DNA of 64,000 nt. Origin: Makana argininalis_A. Its GTDB lineage: Bacteria; Pseudomonadota; Gammaproteobacteria; Enterobacterales; Enterobacteriaceae. The DNA is taken from assembly GCA_044442745.1 (NCBI GenBank), contig JBISJS010000001.1:124001-188000 (forward strand), written 5' to 3'. Shown in pieces: positions 49,201-57,359 of this stretch; position 1 is the first letter of the stretch, and every line of letters starts with the position of its first letter. The position numbers and the translations under genes were made by a program. Under the pieces are notes generated by a model. The model did not search any database and was not told the origin of the DNA. It saw only the letters and a list, made by a program, of their open reading frames with translations.

Positions 49201-49719
49201 AGTTCTTATAAGTCCAATATAATATCTATTTGAAAAATATTTATTATAAAATGATAAACATTTTTTAATATTTACTAAATTATTTGCCATTAAACATTTT
49301 CCAAGATCACCATTTTGAGCACCTGAAATTAAAATTAATCCTTCATTATACTTAATAAGTAATTCTTGTGTTATAACAGGACCATTAATATTATATCCGC
49401 TTTTATAAGAATCAGAAATCATAGATATTAAATTTTTATAACCAGTATTATTTAATGCTAAAATAGTTAATTCTGATATTTCATTTGCTATAATATTATT
49501 ATATATTAAAACATCAGCTCCAATTATTGGTTTTATACCTGATTTATAAGATTTTATATAAAATTTAATTAAACCACATAAATTAGAAAAATCTGTAATA
49601 GCAATTGATACCATATTATATTTAATTACTGTTGTAATTAAATTATCTATTTTAATTAGACCATCAATCATAGAATGATCACTATGTAATCTTAAATGAA
49701 CAAATTTAGGTTCTGACAT
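46240..49719 (-). CDS. dnaE: DNA polymerase III subunit alpha
   Basis: The replicative DNA polymerase. The N-terminal PHP domain begins 'FVHLRLHSDHSMIDGLIKI', and the polymerase core has 'GPGRGSGAGSLVAYVLNI', the catalytic aspartates in 'MPDFDIDFCMDKRD' near residue 400, 'GKHAGGVIISP', 'IGLVKFDFLGLRTLTVI' with the third aspartate and 'GFNKSHSAAYALITYHTLWLK'; an OB domain follows in the C-terminal part. The 1159 residues are the E. coli length (1160). The ancestral dxr-to-rnhB block that separates frr from dnaE in E. coli is gone, leaving 62 bases. The proofreading subunit DnaQ is not in this window. Confidence 0.98.
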   Translation of the reverse strand: MSEPKFVHLRLHSDHSMIDGLIKIDNLITTVIKYNMVSIAITDFSNLCGLIKFYIKSYKSGIKPIIGADVLIYNNIIANEISELTILALNNTGYKNLISMISDSYKSGYNINGPVITQELLIKYNEGLILISGAQNGDLGKCLMANNLVNIKKCLSFYNKYFSNRYYIGLIRTKRKNEEDYISLALNLSNIYGLPLVATNDVRFIKKSDFEAHKIRVAINKGITIKEYELLNNYSSEQYIKSENEMLKLFSDIPESLINTVEIAKRCNVTIKLNKYYLPSFKINNISNENYLISCAKNGLIKRLITIFPDKKKRYIKKKKYLKRLKSELNIIVKMKFSSYFLIVMEFIKWAKKNNIPVGPGRGSGAGSLVAYVLNITDINPINFDLLFERFLNPERISMPDFDIDFCMDKRDKVIDYVLHKYGKEYVSQIITFGTMTAKAVIKDVGRVLGHSYSFVNKISKLIPNDYGINIKKSLIKSHKLKLIYHNNEEVKILINMAKKLEGTIRNFGKHAGGVIISPSKITNFSPIYCDSDGKNIITQFDKDDIESIGLVKFDFLGLRTLTVINKTLMMINSFRLNKKKKPIELKYINLNDNKIFNMLKKSETTAIFQLESKGMKDLIKRLKPDCFEDIIALVALFRPGPLQSGMVEKFISRKHGREKIFYPDKKCQHNSLKKVLNTTYGVILYQEQVMKIAQILAGYTLAQSDILRIAMGKKKKDEMYKQRDFFKKGSIKNGIDCKLSMNIFDILEKFSSYGFNKSHSAAYALITYHTLWLKTYFPSEFLSSVMSSDIDNTEKIVEIVQECLKLKIKVLPPNINYSEYNFTVNKYGNILYGIGAIKGIGKNTANLIINSRNKNGKFIGIFDLCSRLDIKKINKNILEKLIFSGSLDCFGISRYILIHLINYLVKASNQHIKNNISGQIDMFGILYNNATYINKLYKNLNNKNIDLVLNGEIKTLGFYLTSHPIMNYLKEIKNFKKITYINNIKEIDKNHIIKTIGLIIFYKKKKIKNGNIIVICVIDDRSIRLELILFENIFLKYSSLIIKNKIILATGKIFYDNFNYKFKMNVYKINNIKTEREKYAKRLTILILNTKFDRDFIFKLKSYIKPYLFGSIPLYFYNKNKKKYNFLNFLNKYKIKLSNNLLNNLKKIFGNKNVNIEY

Positions 49720-49781
49720 AAATAATATCCATTTTTAATTATAAATTAATTAATTTATATATTTTTTTAAAACTGTTTATT

Positions 49782-50339
49782 TTATATAAATTGTAATAAT
49801 AATTTTTCTTTATTTAAGAATATAATTCTAATTTTTTTAATATATAAATCTGTTATTTTTTGTATTTCTTTTTTAAATCTATCGTTATCATTTTGACTAA
49901 TTTTTTTTTTTTTAATTAAAATTTTAATTTTTAATTTATAATATCTTCTTATATTTCTGATTGAAATTTTACTAATTTCAGAATATTTTTTAACTAATTT
50001 TATTAATTCTTTTCTTCTATTTTCATTAATTTTAGGTATATGAACTTTAATTGTATTATTTAATAAAATTGGATTTACACCTAAATTTGAAGATAAAATA
50101 GATTTTTTTATTAATGATATTAATTTAATATCAAAAACATTAATAGAAAGAGAATTATAACTTTCAGTATTAATATTAGCTAATTTATCTAAAGTGTAAA
50201 TATTACCATAACATTTTATTTTTATTTTTTTCAAAAAATCAGGTGATGCTCTACTAGTTCTTATTTCATTTAATTTTTTTTTAAATAATTCAATACATTT
50301 ATTCATTTTATTATTTATATTATTAATCTCATTAATCAT
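49782..50339 (-). CDS. frr: Ribosome recycling factor
   Basis: With EF-G, splits the 70S ribosome after termination. The three-helix domain is visible with 'LNEIRTSRASPDFLKKIKIKCYG', 'PLSINV'-type 'YNSLSINVFD', 'SNLGVNPILLNNTIKVHIPKINENRRKELIKLVKKYSE' and the C-terminal helix. The 185 residues equal E. coli RRF. It lies downstream of tsf; pyrH, which is between them in E. coli, has been lost. The N-terminal MINEI matches the family start. Confidence 0.97.
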   Translation of the reverse strand: MINEINNINNKMNKCIELFKKKLNEIRTSRASPDFLKKIKIKCYGNIYTLDKLANINTESYNSLSINVFDIKLISLIKKSILSSNLGVNPILLNNTIKVHIPKINENRRKELIKLVKKYSEISKISIRNIRRYYKLKIKILIKKKKISQNDNDRFKKEIQKITDLYIKKIRIIFLNKEKLLLQFI

Positions 50340-50433
50340 GTATACAACCTTTTATTTGTATTTAATAAGATTCATATCTAATTTTATTAAAATTTTAAAA
50401 AAAATTATTTAATTAAATAAATAATATATGTAA

Positions 50434-51222
50434 TTATATTTCAAATATAATAAAATTATTTATTTTAGTTTTTTTTAATTTTAAAATTTGATTTATTTGT
50501 TTTTTATTATCCATAATAAATTCTTGATTATTTAATGCAATTTCTTTTATAAATTTATTAATTTTACCAATAACTATTTTTTTTGATATTTTATTTGTTT
50601 TTCCAGAATTAATTGCAATTTCCATTTCTATTTTTTTTTCATTATGTAATAAAGTATTTGGTATATCTATTAAATTTATATATTTTGGTTTAAATGCTGC
50701 TATATGCATAGCAATTTTATTTAAAAAATTATCTTTACATTTTGTTGATGATACAATAACACCTATACGTGATCTATGTAAATAAAATCCTATACTTTCT
50801 CCTTTTAAATAACTTAATTTTTTTATTTTAATATTTTCACATACCTGTGATATTAAATTTTCACGTTTTAATTTAAACTTATTTTTTATGATATTTATAT
50901 CATATATATTTTTATTTAATACATAATTTAAAATTTCTTTACCAAATAATTTAAATTTATTATTTTTTGATACAAAATCTGTTTCACATTTTATTTTTAA
51001 CATGATTATAATATTATTAATAGATTTTTTAATTAAAATAATACCATTTGAAGTGTCATTATTATTTTTTTTTATTAAAATTTTTTTTCCATATTTGCGC
51101 ATTAAATTAATAGCTAATTTTATATCTCCTTTTGATTCAAGAAGAGATTTTTTACATTCTAAAATACTAATTCCAGTTAACTTACGTAATTTTTTAATAT
51201 TATTAATAAGAATATTATTCAT
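50434..51222 (-). CDS. tsf: Translation elongation factor Ts
   Basis: Nucleotide exchange factor that regenerates EF-Tu-GTP. The N-terminal domain 'IKKLRKLTGISILECKKSLLESKGDIKLAINLMRKYG' and 'MLKIKCETDFVSKNNKF' (the TDF motif that contacts EF-Tu) are conserved, as are 'HIAAFKPKYI' and 'SGKTNKISKKIV'. At 262 residues it is 21 shorter than E. coli EF-Ts (283), and the second half is much diverged. It forms the rpsB-tsf operon, 107 bases downstream of rpsB. Confidence 0.95.
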   Translation of the reverse strand: MNNILINNIKKLRKLTGISILECKKSLLESKGDIKLAINLMRKYGKKILIKKNNNDTSNGIILIKKSINNIIIMLKIKCETDFVSKNNKFKLFGKEILNYVLNKNIYDINIIKNKFKLKRENLISQVCENIKIKKLSYLKGESIGFYLHRSRIGVIVSSTKCKDNFLNKIAMHIAAFKPKYINLIDIPNTLLHNEKKIEMEIAINSGKTNKISKKIVIGKINKFIKEIALNNQEFIMDNKKQINQILKLKKTKINNFIIFEI

Positions 51223-51329
51223 ATTTATTACCTTATTTAATTTTCATGTTAATATTTATATATATTCAATTATCTATAATTAAAATTATATTTTAAAAAA
51301 TTAATGTTAATTTTAATTATATTTAAATT

Positions 51330-52022
51330 TTAGATATTGTTTTTATTTTCAATATTTTGCATAGCATTAGTTAATGCAATTAAATAAAGATTTATTGCAC
51401 TTTTAGAATCATCGTTACCAGGAATAACAAAATCAATACCTTCTGGATTAGAATTAGTATCTACTATGGAAAATATTGGTATATTGATATTTAAAGCTTC
51501 TTTAATAGCAATACTTTCATGTTTTGCATCAATAATAAAAACAGCATCAGGAAGACCATTCATATCTTTAATACCACCTAAACTATTTTGTAATTTGTTT
51601 AATTTTCTAGTTCTTATTAATATTTCTTTTTTTGATAATTTTTTAAAAGTACCATCATTTAATTGATTTTCTAAATTTTTTAGATTTTTAATTGAATTAC
51701 GAACAGTTTTCCAATTTGTTAACATACCTCCCAACCATCTATGATTAATAAAAAATTGACCACATTTAATTGCAGTATCTTTTATTGCAACTCTTGCTGC
51801 TTTTTTAGTACCTATTAATAATATTTTTTTTTTTTTAGATGTTAAAATATTAATTTCAGATAAAGCTTTATTAAACATTAATATAGTTTTTTCTAAATTT
51901 ATTATATGGACTTTATTACGAGCACCAAATATAAAAGGTTTCATTTTTGGATTCCAATAACGGGTTTGATGTCCAAAATGAACACCTGCATTTATCATTT
52001 CATGAATCGAAATATTAGACAT
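51330..52022 (-). CDS. rpsB: 30S ribosomal protein S2
   Basis: Small-subunit protein needed for S1 binding and initiation. 'MINAGVHFGHQTRYWNPKMKPFIFGARNKVHIINLEKT', 'FINHRWLGGMLTNWKTVRNSIKNL' and 'IPIFSIVDTNSNPEGIDFVIPGNDDSKSAI' are the classic blocks. The 230 residues compare with 241 in E. coli. AGAGG site before the ATG. It is divergent from map as in E. coli; their shared control region is a near-perfect inverted repeat whose arms end right before each gene's ribosome site. Confidence 0.98.
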   Translation of the reverse strand: MSNISIHEMINAGVHFGHQTRYWNPKMKPFIFGARNKVHIINLEKTILMFNKALSEINILTSKKKKILLIGTKKAARVAIKDTAIKCGQFFINHRWLGGMLTNWKTVRNSIKNLKNLENQLNDGTFKKLSKKEILIRTRKLNKLQNSLGGIKDMNGLPDAVFIIDAKHESIAIKEALNINIPIFSIVDTNSNPEGIDFVIPGNDDSKSAINLYLIALTNAMQNIENKNNI

Positions 52023-52033
52023 AATAAACCTCT

Positions 52034-52138
52034 TTTAAATTTATTTATTAAATGTATTATTTAAATAATAACATATATATATTTCAAATATATATATATG
52101 TTATTATTTAAATAATACATTTAATAAATAAATTTAAA
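52034..52138. repeat. Inverted repeat with 49-bp arms between rpsB and map
   Basis: Left arm 52034-52082 and right arm 52090-52138 are exact reverse complements around a seven-base interval, checked position by position. The arms stop one or two bases from the ribosome binding sites of rpsB (AGAGG, 52033-52029) and map (TTAGGA, 52139-52144), so the two divergent genes have mirror-image leaders. Promoters for both must lie inside, but the arms are so A/T-rich that I cannot single out -35 and -10 boxes. Confidence 0.95.
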
Positions 52139-52151
52139 TTAGGATATATAA

Positions 52152-52940
52152 ATGAATCATTATATTAAAAATATTAATAAAATAAATAATTTAAGAATTG
52201 TTGGAAGATTATCAGCTAAAGTATTAGAAAAAATTAAACCTTATATTAAACCTGGTATAAGCACAGGAGAAATAGATGATTTATGTTATAAATATATAAC
52301 TCAAAAATTAAATGTGCAATCTGCTTCTTTAGGATATCATGGTTTTCCAAAATCTGTTTGTATTTCTGTAAATGAAGTTGTGTGTCATGGAATACCTGGT
52401 TATAATCAAATTCTTCAAAATGGAGATATTTTAAACATAGATATTGCTATTTTTAAAAATGGATTTTATGGTGATACATCTAAAATGTTTTTTGTTGGAA
52501 AACCTTCTAAAATTGCAAAAAAATTATGTAAAATAGCTAAAAATAGTCTTTATCTTGCAATTCTAATTATCAAACCTGGATTAAAAATTAAAGAAATTGG
52601 AAAAAAGATTCAAAATTATGTTGAATCTAAAAAATTTTCTATAGTACGTGAATATTGTGGTCATGGAATAGGAAACAAATTTCATGAATATCCACAAATA
52701 TTACATTTTAATTCTGATGAAAATAATATTTATTTAAAAAATGGTATGGTTTTTACAATTGAACCAATGATAAATTTAGGAAGTAATCAAGTTACTTTAA
52801 TGCAAGATGGATGGACAGTAAAAACTAAAGATAATAAAATATCTGCACAATATGAACACACAATTGTTGTAAATAAAAATGGATGTGAAATTTTAACTTT
52901 AAGAAAAAATGAAATATTGCCTTTTGAGATTTTAAATTAA
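52152..52940 (+). CDS. map: Methionine aminopeptidase
   Basis: Removes the initiator methionine from new proteins. The five metal ligands of the type I enzyme are in place: two aspartates in 'ILNIDIAIFKNGFYGDTSKMF', the histidine in 'GHGIGNKFHEYPQ', the first glutamate in 'FTIEPMI' and the second in 'AQYEHTIVV'. The substrate histidine is in 'LGYHGFPKSVCISVNEVVCHGIPG'. The 262 residues compare with 264 in E. coli. Divergent from rpsB as in E. coli. It is also needed to expose the catalytic threonine of HslV. Confidence 0.98.
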   Translation: MNHYIKNINKINNLRIVGRLSAKVLEKIKPYIKPGISTGEIDDLCYKYITQKLNVQSASLGYHGFPKSVCISVNEVVCHGIPGYNQILQNGDILNIDIAIFKNGFYGDTSKMFFVGKPSKIAKKLCKIAKNSLYLAILIIKPGLKIKEIGKKIQNYVESKKFSIVREYCGHGIGNKFHEYPQILHFNSDENNIYLKNGMVFTIEPMINLGSNQVTLMQDGWTVKTKDNKISAQYEHTIVVNKNGCEILTLRKNEILPFEILN

Positions 52941-52966
52941 ATATAATTTATATTAAATAAATTTAA

Positions 52967-55486
52967 TTAAAAATCTTTAGGTAGTTTTTTAATACCAATA
53001 ACTTGTTCATTTTTTTCTGTTCGAATTAAAATAACACCTTTAGTATTTCTTTTGACAATATTTATTTCATTAACATTTATTATTACTAGCATACCTTTAT
53101 TTGTGATAATACAAACTTTATCTGAATTTTCAACTTGAATAGATCCAACTACTCTTACATTTCTTTTTTTTAAATTTATTGATATGATTCCGCATTTTGC
53201 TCTAGATTTAGAAGGATATTCAGATTGATAAGTTCTTTTTCCATATCCATTTCTTGTTATAGTTAATATAGTGCTTTTTATTTCTTTTTGGATTACCATA
53301 GATGCTAAAAAATCTCCTTCAATCATATTAATACCTTTCACACCTGAAGAATTCCTATTCATATTTCTTACTTGATTTTCATTAAATTTTATTACTTTGC
53401 CATATGCAGAAAATAACATAATATCATTATTACCATTAGTAATATTAACATCTATTATACTATCATTTTTTTTAAGTTTTATAGCTTTGATACCTTTTTT
53501 ACGTGATCTAAAAAAATTTATTAATGAGGTTTTTTTAACTATTCCTTGTTCAGTTGCAAATATAATATATTTGTTTTTAAAATATTTTTTTATTGGATAA
53601 ATAAATGTTATTTTTTCTTTTTCTGATAAAGAAATTATATTTATAATATTTAAACCTTTACTTTTTTTATCATATTTTCTAATTTGTTCAACTTTGTACC
53701 AATATACTTTACCAAAATTAGAAAATAAAAGCAGTGTATCACATGTATTAGCAATTTGGATTGTTTTTATAAAATCTTCTTCTTCTAAATTAGATATAGA
53801 TTTTCCTTTTCCTCCTCTGTGTTGAGATTCATATTCTGAAATTTGTTGATATTTAATATATCCATTATATGAAATAGTAATAATTATATTTTTACTATTT
53901 AATATATGTTTTTCATCATAATGTTTTTTATTATTTAAAATTTCTGTTTTTCTTTTATCTTTATATTTTTCTTTTATTTCTATTAATTCTGATTGTATAA
54001 TTTTTATTAACTCATAATTATTTTTTAAAATATTTTTATTTTTTTTTATTTTAGTAAAAATATTAATATATTCTTTTTCAATATTATTTATTTCAATACA
54101 AGTAATATTTTGTAATTTAATATTTAAAATAGCTTTTGTTTGATTATTGTTTAAATAATAAATATATTTATTATTCTTTATTTTTTTATTAAATGTATTA
54201 TTAATAGATTTTTTAAATAAAATAAATTTTTTATTAAAATACCATGGTTTAGATAATAATTTTTCTTTTGCTTTTTTAGGTGTTTTAGATTTTAAAATTA
54301 AATTTATAATATAATCTATATTATTAATAGCTATATATAAACCTTCTATTATTTTATATCTTTCTTTTAACTTTTTTAATTTAAAAACCGTTCTTCTAAA
54401 AATTATTTCTTTTCTATGTTTAATAAAATAATATATCATCTTTTTAAGAGATAGTAATTTAGGTTGACCGTTGCAAAGAGCAACCATATTTATTCCAAAT
54501 GTAATTTCTAATTGAGTATTTGAAAATAATTTTTTTAAAATAATAGAAGTTATACTAAATTTTTTAATTTCAATTACTATTCTTAAACCATCTTTATCTG
54601 ACTCATCTCTTATATTACTTATTCCTTCTATTTTTTTATATTTTACTAAATTTGATATTTGTTTTATTAATTTAGATTTATTTACTTGATAAGGTATTTC
54701 ATTTATAATAATACATTCACGTCCATGTTTGCCATATTTTTTTATTTTTGCTCTAGATTTTATATATATTTTTCCATATCCGGTTTTATAAGCTTTTTTT
54801 ATCCCTTTTTGTCCTTTTATAATTGCATAAGTTGGAAAATCAGGTCCTGGTATATATTGCATTAATTCTTTTAAAGTTATATTTTTATTTTTAAGATATG
54901 CTAAACAACCATTAATTATTTCTGACATATTATGTGATGGTATATTGGTGGCCATTCCAACAGCTATTCCAGAAGATCCATTTATTAAAAGATTTGGAAT
55001 TTTTGAAGGTAAAATATTTGGAATTTTATGTGTTCCGTCATAATTTAAATAAAAATCAACTGTATTTTGTTCTATATCTGAAATTAATTCATATGAAATT
55101 TTTGACATTCTTATTTCTGTATATCTCATTGCAGCTGCAGAATCACCATCAATAGAACCAAAATTACCTTGACCATCTATTAATTTATATCTTAATGAAA
55201 AAGATTGAGCCATTCTTACTATTGAATCATATACCGCAGAATCTCCATGTGGATGATATTTACCTATAACATCACCTACTATTCGAGCAGATTTTTTATA
55301 ATTTTTATTATAAAAATTTTTTAATATATACATTGCAAACAAAATTCTTCTATGTACAGGTTTTAAACCATCTCTAACATCTGGCAATGCTCTTCCAACA
55401 ATAACAGACATAGCATAATCTAAATATGATTGTTTAAGTTCTTCTTCTATTAATATATTTTTTTCGTTTTTATTTGGTTCTATCAT
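52967..55486 (-). CDS. gyrA: DNA gyrase subunit A
   Basis: Breaks and rejoins DNA to introduce negative supercoils, with GyrB. The catalytic tyrosine is in 'AAAMRYTEIRMS' near residue 122, preceded by 'KPVHRRILFAM' and 'IGKYHPHGDSAVYDSIVRMAQ'. The C-terminal beta-pinwheel repeats are present ('GYIKYQQISEYESQHRGGKG', 'GKVYWYKVEQI', 'GYGKRTYQSEYP'). The GyrA box, QRRGGKG in E. coli, reads QHRGGKG. The 839 residues compare with 875; the acidic tail is missing. ATG start matches the family. gyrB is not in this window. Confidence 0.98.
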   Translation of the reverse strand: MIEPNKNEKNILIEEELKQSYLDYAMSVIVGRALPDVRDGLKPVHRRILFAMYILKNFYNKNYKKSARIVGDVIGKYHPHGDSAVYDSIVRMAQSFSLRYKLIDGQGNFGSIDGDSAAAMRYTEIRMSKISYELISDIEQNTVDFYLNYDGTHKIPNILPSKIPNLLINGSSGIAVGMATNIPSHNMSEIINGCLAYLKNKNITLKELMQYIPGPDFPTYAIIKGQKGIKKAYKTGYGKIYIKSRAKIKKYGKHGRECIIINEIPYQVNKSKLIKQISNLVKYKKIEGISNIRDESDKDGLRIVIEIKKFSITSIILKKLFSNTQLEITFGINMVALCNGQPKLLSLKKMIYYFIKHRKEIIFRRTVFKLKKLKERYKIIEGLYIAINNIDYIINLILKSKTPKKAKEKLLSKPWYFNKKFILFKKSINNTFNKKIKNNKYIYYLNNNQTKAILNIKLQNITCIEINNIEKEYINIFTKIKKNKNILKNNYELIKIIQSELIEIKEKYKDKRKTEILNNKKHYDEKHILNSKNIIITISYNGYIKYQQISEYESQHRGGKGKSISNLEEEDFIKTIQIANTCDTLLLFSNFGKVYWYKVEQIRKYDKKSKGLNIINIISLSEKEKITFIYPIKKYFKNKYIIFATEQGIVKKTSLINFFRSRKKGIKAIKLKKNDSIIDVNITNGNNDIMLFSAYGKVIKFNENQVRNMNRNSSGVKGINMIEGDFLASMVIQKEIKSTILTITRNGYGKRTYQSEYPSKSRAKCGIISINLKKRNVRVVGSIQVENSDKVCIITNKGMLVIINVNEINIVKRNTKGVILIRTEKNEQVIGIKKLPKDF

Positions 55487-55824
55487 TAAATATATATCCT
55501 TAATTAATATATAAATTAAATTTATTAATAAATTTATTTAATATATTAAATATTTTAAAAAATCAAGAAAATTATTTTGTTAATTTTTAAAATTATATAA
55601 TTTTTTATAAAATAATTTATATTATTATTTATATTTAATATTTAAGTCAATCAAAATTATTTTTTTAAATATAATTTTTTTAAATATAATGATTTTATTA
55701 AAATTTTTAATTTTTTTATTTAGCAATAAAATTTTATATTAATTTATATTGAATTAATTTTATTATAAATTAATAAAATCATTAAATTAATTAATTAATA
55801 ATTAAACATTAAATATATTTATAC
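55487..55824. other. 338-base divergent gap between gyrA and ung
   Basis: A/T-only intergenic DNA with no gene or RNA that I can support. It must hold the promoters of gyrA and ung. The visible structure is a tandem duplication of a 15-base unit (55660-55674 and 55675-55689) and a nine-base hairpin (55755-55777 region). Confidence 0.5.
55660..55689. repeat. 15-base tandem duplication
   Basis: Two adjacent identical copies of a T7-A3-TATAA unit upstream of ung. Probably a slippage product in A/T-rich DNA; each copy contains a TATAA-like element that could serve as a -10 box. Confidence 0.7.
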
Positions 55825-56493
55825 ATGAATACATGGTCTGATGTTTTATATGATGTTAAGAAAATGTTTTTTTTTACAAAAATGATAAATTTAATTCGTA
55901 AAAAAAGATTATATGGAAATATAATACATCCAAAATCAAATGCAGTATTTAATGTTTTTAAATTTACTAAATTTCAAAATATCAAAGTAGTTATAGTGGG
56001 ACAAGATCCTTATTGTGATTTTAATCAAGCAAATGGTTTGGCTTTTTCTGTTAATAAAGGATTACCAATACCTCCTACACTAAAAAATATTTATAAAGAA
56101 TTATATCAAGATATTAATGATTTTATTATACCTAAACATGGATTTTTAAAGAGCTGGTCAAATCAAGGTGTTTTATTATTAAATTCTATTTTAACAGTTG
56201 AACATAAAAAACCACATTCTCATTCAAATATAGGTTGGGAAGTATTTACAGATTTAATTATTAAGATAATAAATTATCATTTTACTGGAATTATTTTTTT
56301 ATTATGGGGTTTATATGCTCAAAAAAAAATAAAATTTATAAATACTGATAAACATTTTATTTTAAAAACTTATCATCCAAGTCCATTATCAGTTCATTAT
56401 GGTTTTTCAGGTTGTAATCATTTTTCTAAAACTAATTTTATTTTAAAAAAAAATATTAAAAAACCTATTAATTGGAAATCAATAATAATTTAA
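55825..56493 (+). CDS. ung: Uracil-DNA glycosylase
   Basis: Removes uracil from DNA, starting base-excision repair of deaminated cytosine. The catalytic Asp61 is in 'VVIVGQDPYCDFNQANGLAFSV', the uracil-binding 'LLLNSILTVEHKKPHSH' follows, and the DNA-intercalating loop 'YHPSPLSVHYGF' with the catalytic histidine is near residue 190. The 222 residues compare with 229 in E. coli. C-to-T deamination drives the AT-bias of such genomes, so retention is of interest. It ends in a 70-bp palindrome shared with convergent grpE. Confidence 0.97.
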   Translation: MNTWSDVLYDVKKMFFFTKMINLIRKKRLYGNIIHPKSNAVFNVFKFTKFQNIKVVIVGQDPYCDFNQANGLAFSVNKGLPIPPTLKNIYKELYQDINDFIIPKHGFLKSWSNQGVLLLNSILTVEHKKPHSHSNIGWEVFTDLIIKIINYHFTGIIFLLWGLYAQKKIKFINTDKHFILKTYHPSPLSVHYGFSGCNHFSKTNFILKKNIKKPINWKSIII

Positions 56494-56526
56494 ATTATTA
56501 TAATAATATTTATTATGAAACATTAT

Positions 56527-56596
56527 TTGCAAAATAAATATTATTATTATAATCGCTATATATATAGCGATTATAATAATAATATTTATTTTGCAA
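56527..56596. repeat. Perfect 70-bp palindrome between ung and grpE
   Basis: Two 35-base arms (56527-56561 and 56562-56596), exact reverse complements with no spacer, with 'tcgctata/tatagcga' at the centre. The right arm includes the last three codons and the stop of grpE. It lies between convergent genes and so could end transcription from both sides. Confidence 0.95.
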
Positions 56597-57167
56597 CACT
56601 TACCAATGCAGGACGAATAAGTCTTCCATTTAGTATATATCCTTTTTGCATGATATTAATGATACAATTAGATTTAAATTGATCTGATTGAATTACATTC
56701 ATTGCTTGATGAATATTAGGATCGAATATTACATTTACATCATTTATTACACTGAGTCCAAATTTATTAAAAGTACCTAATAAAAATTTAAATGTTAAAT
56801 TCAAACCTTCATAAATAGATTTAAGTTTTAAATTTTTTTTATCAAATATATCTATTGTTTTTTCTAAGCTATCAATTACTGGTAGTAATTCAATAGTAAA
56901 TTGTTCTATAGCAAATTTGTTTATTTTTTTTATATCTTTTTCATTTCTTTTAATTAAATTTTCTATTTCAGCCCTATATCTTAAAAAATTATTATTAGTT
57001 ATTTCTTTTTCTTTTTTTAAAGTTTTTTTCAATTTTTTAATATATTTATCTTTAATATCAAAAGATTTAATTTCATTTTTTTTATTTTCTAAATTTATAT
57101 TTTTTTCTTCACTTTTCTTTTTAAAACATTTATCATTTATAATGTTATTCTTATTATTATTTAGCAT
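56586..57167 (-). CDS. grpE: Nucleotide exchange factor GrpE
   Basis: Releases ADP from DnaK in the Hsp70 cycle. The long coiled-coil helix (about 40-90, lysine/glutamate rich, with 'YRAEIENLIKRNEKDI') is followed by 'FTIELLPVIDSLEKTID' and the beta-wing domain 'VIFDPNIHQAMNVIQSDQ' and 'MQKGYILNGRLIRPALVSVAK'. I start at ATG 57167, which sits behind a GGAGAAAATTA site and gives 193 residues (197 in E. coli); an upstream TTG would overlap that site. Its coding end lies inside a perfect palindrome. dnaK and dnaJ are not in this window. Confidence 0.93.
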   Translation of the reverse strand: MLNNNKNNIINDKCFKKKSEEKNINLENKKNEIKSFDIKDKYIKKLKKTLKKEKEITNNNFLRYRAEIENLIKRNEKDIKKINKFAIEQFTIELLPVIDSLEKTIDIFDKKNLKLKSIYEGLNLTFKFLLGTFNKFGLSVINDVNVIFDPNIHQAMNVIQSDQFKSNCIINIMQKGYILNGRLIRPALVSVAK

Positions 57168-57359
57168 TAATTTTCTCCAATTTATTTTTAATTTATTCAA
57201 ATAATATTTGTATATTACATTTATATTTAAAAAATATTTAATTCTAATAAAATATTTATTTTAATTAAAAAATTAAACAATTTGTTTATTTTAAATATGT
57301 ATTTAATTAATAAATTTTTTAAATTTGTTTTCTAAACATAATAATAGTTCTTTTTAACT

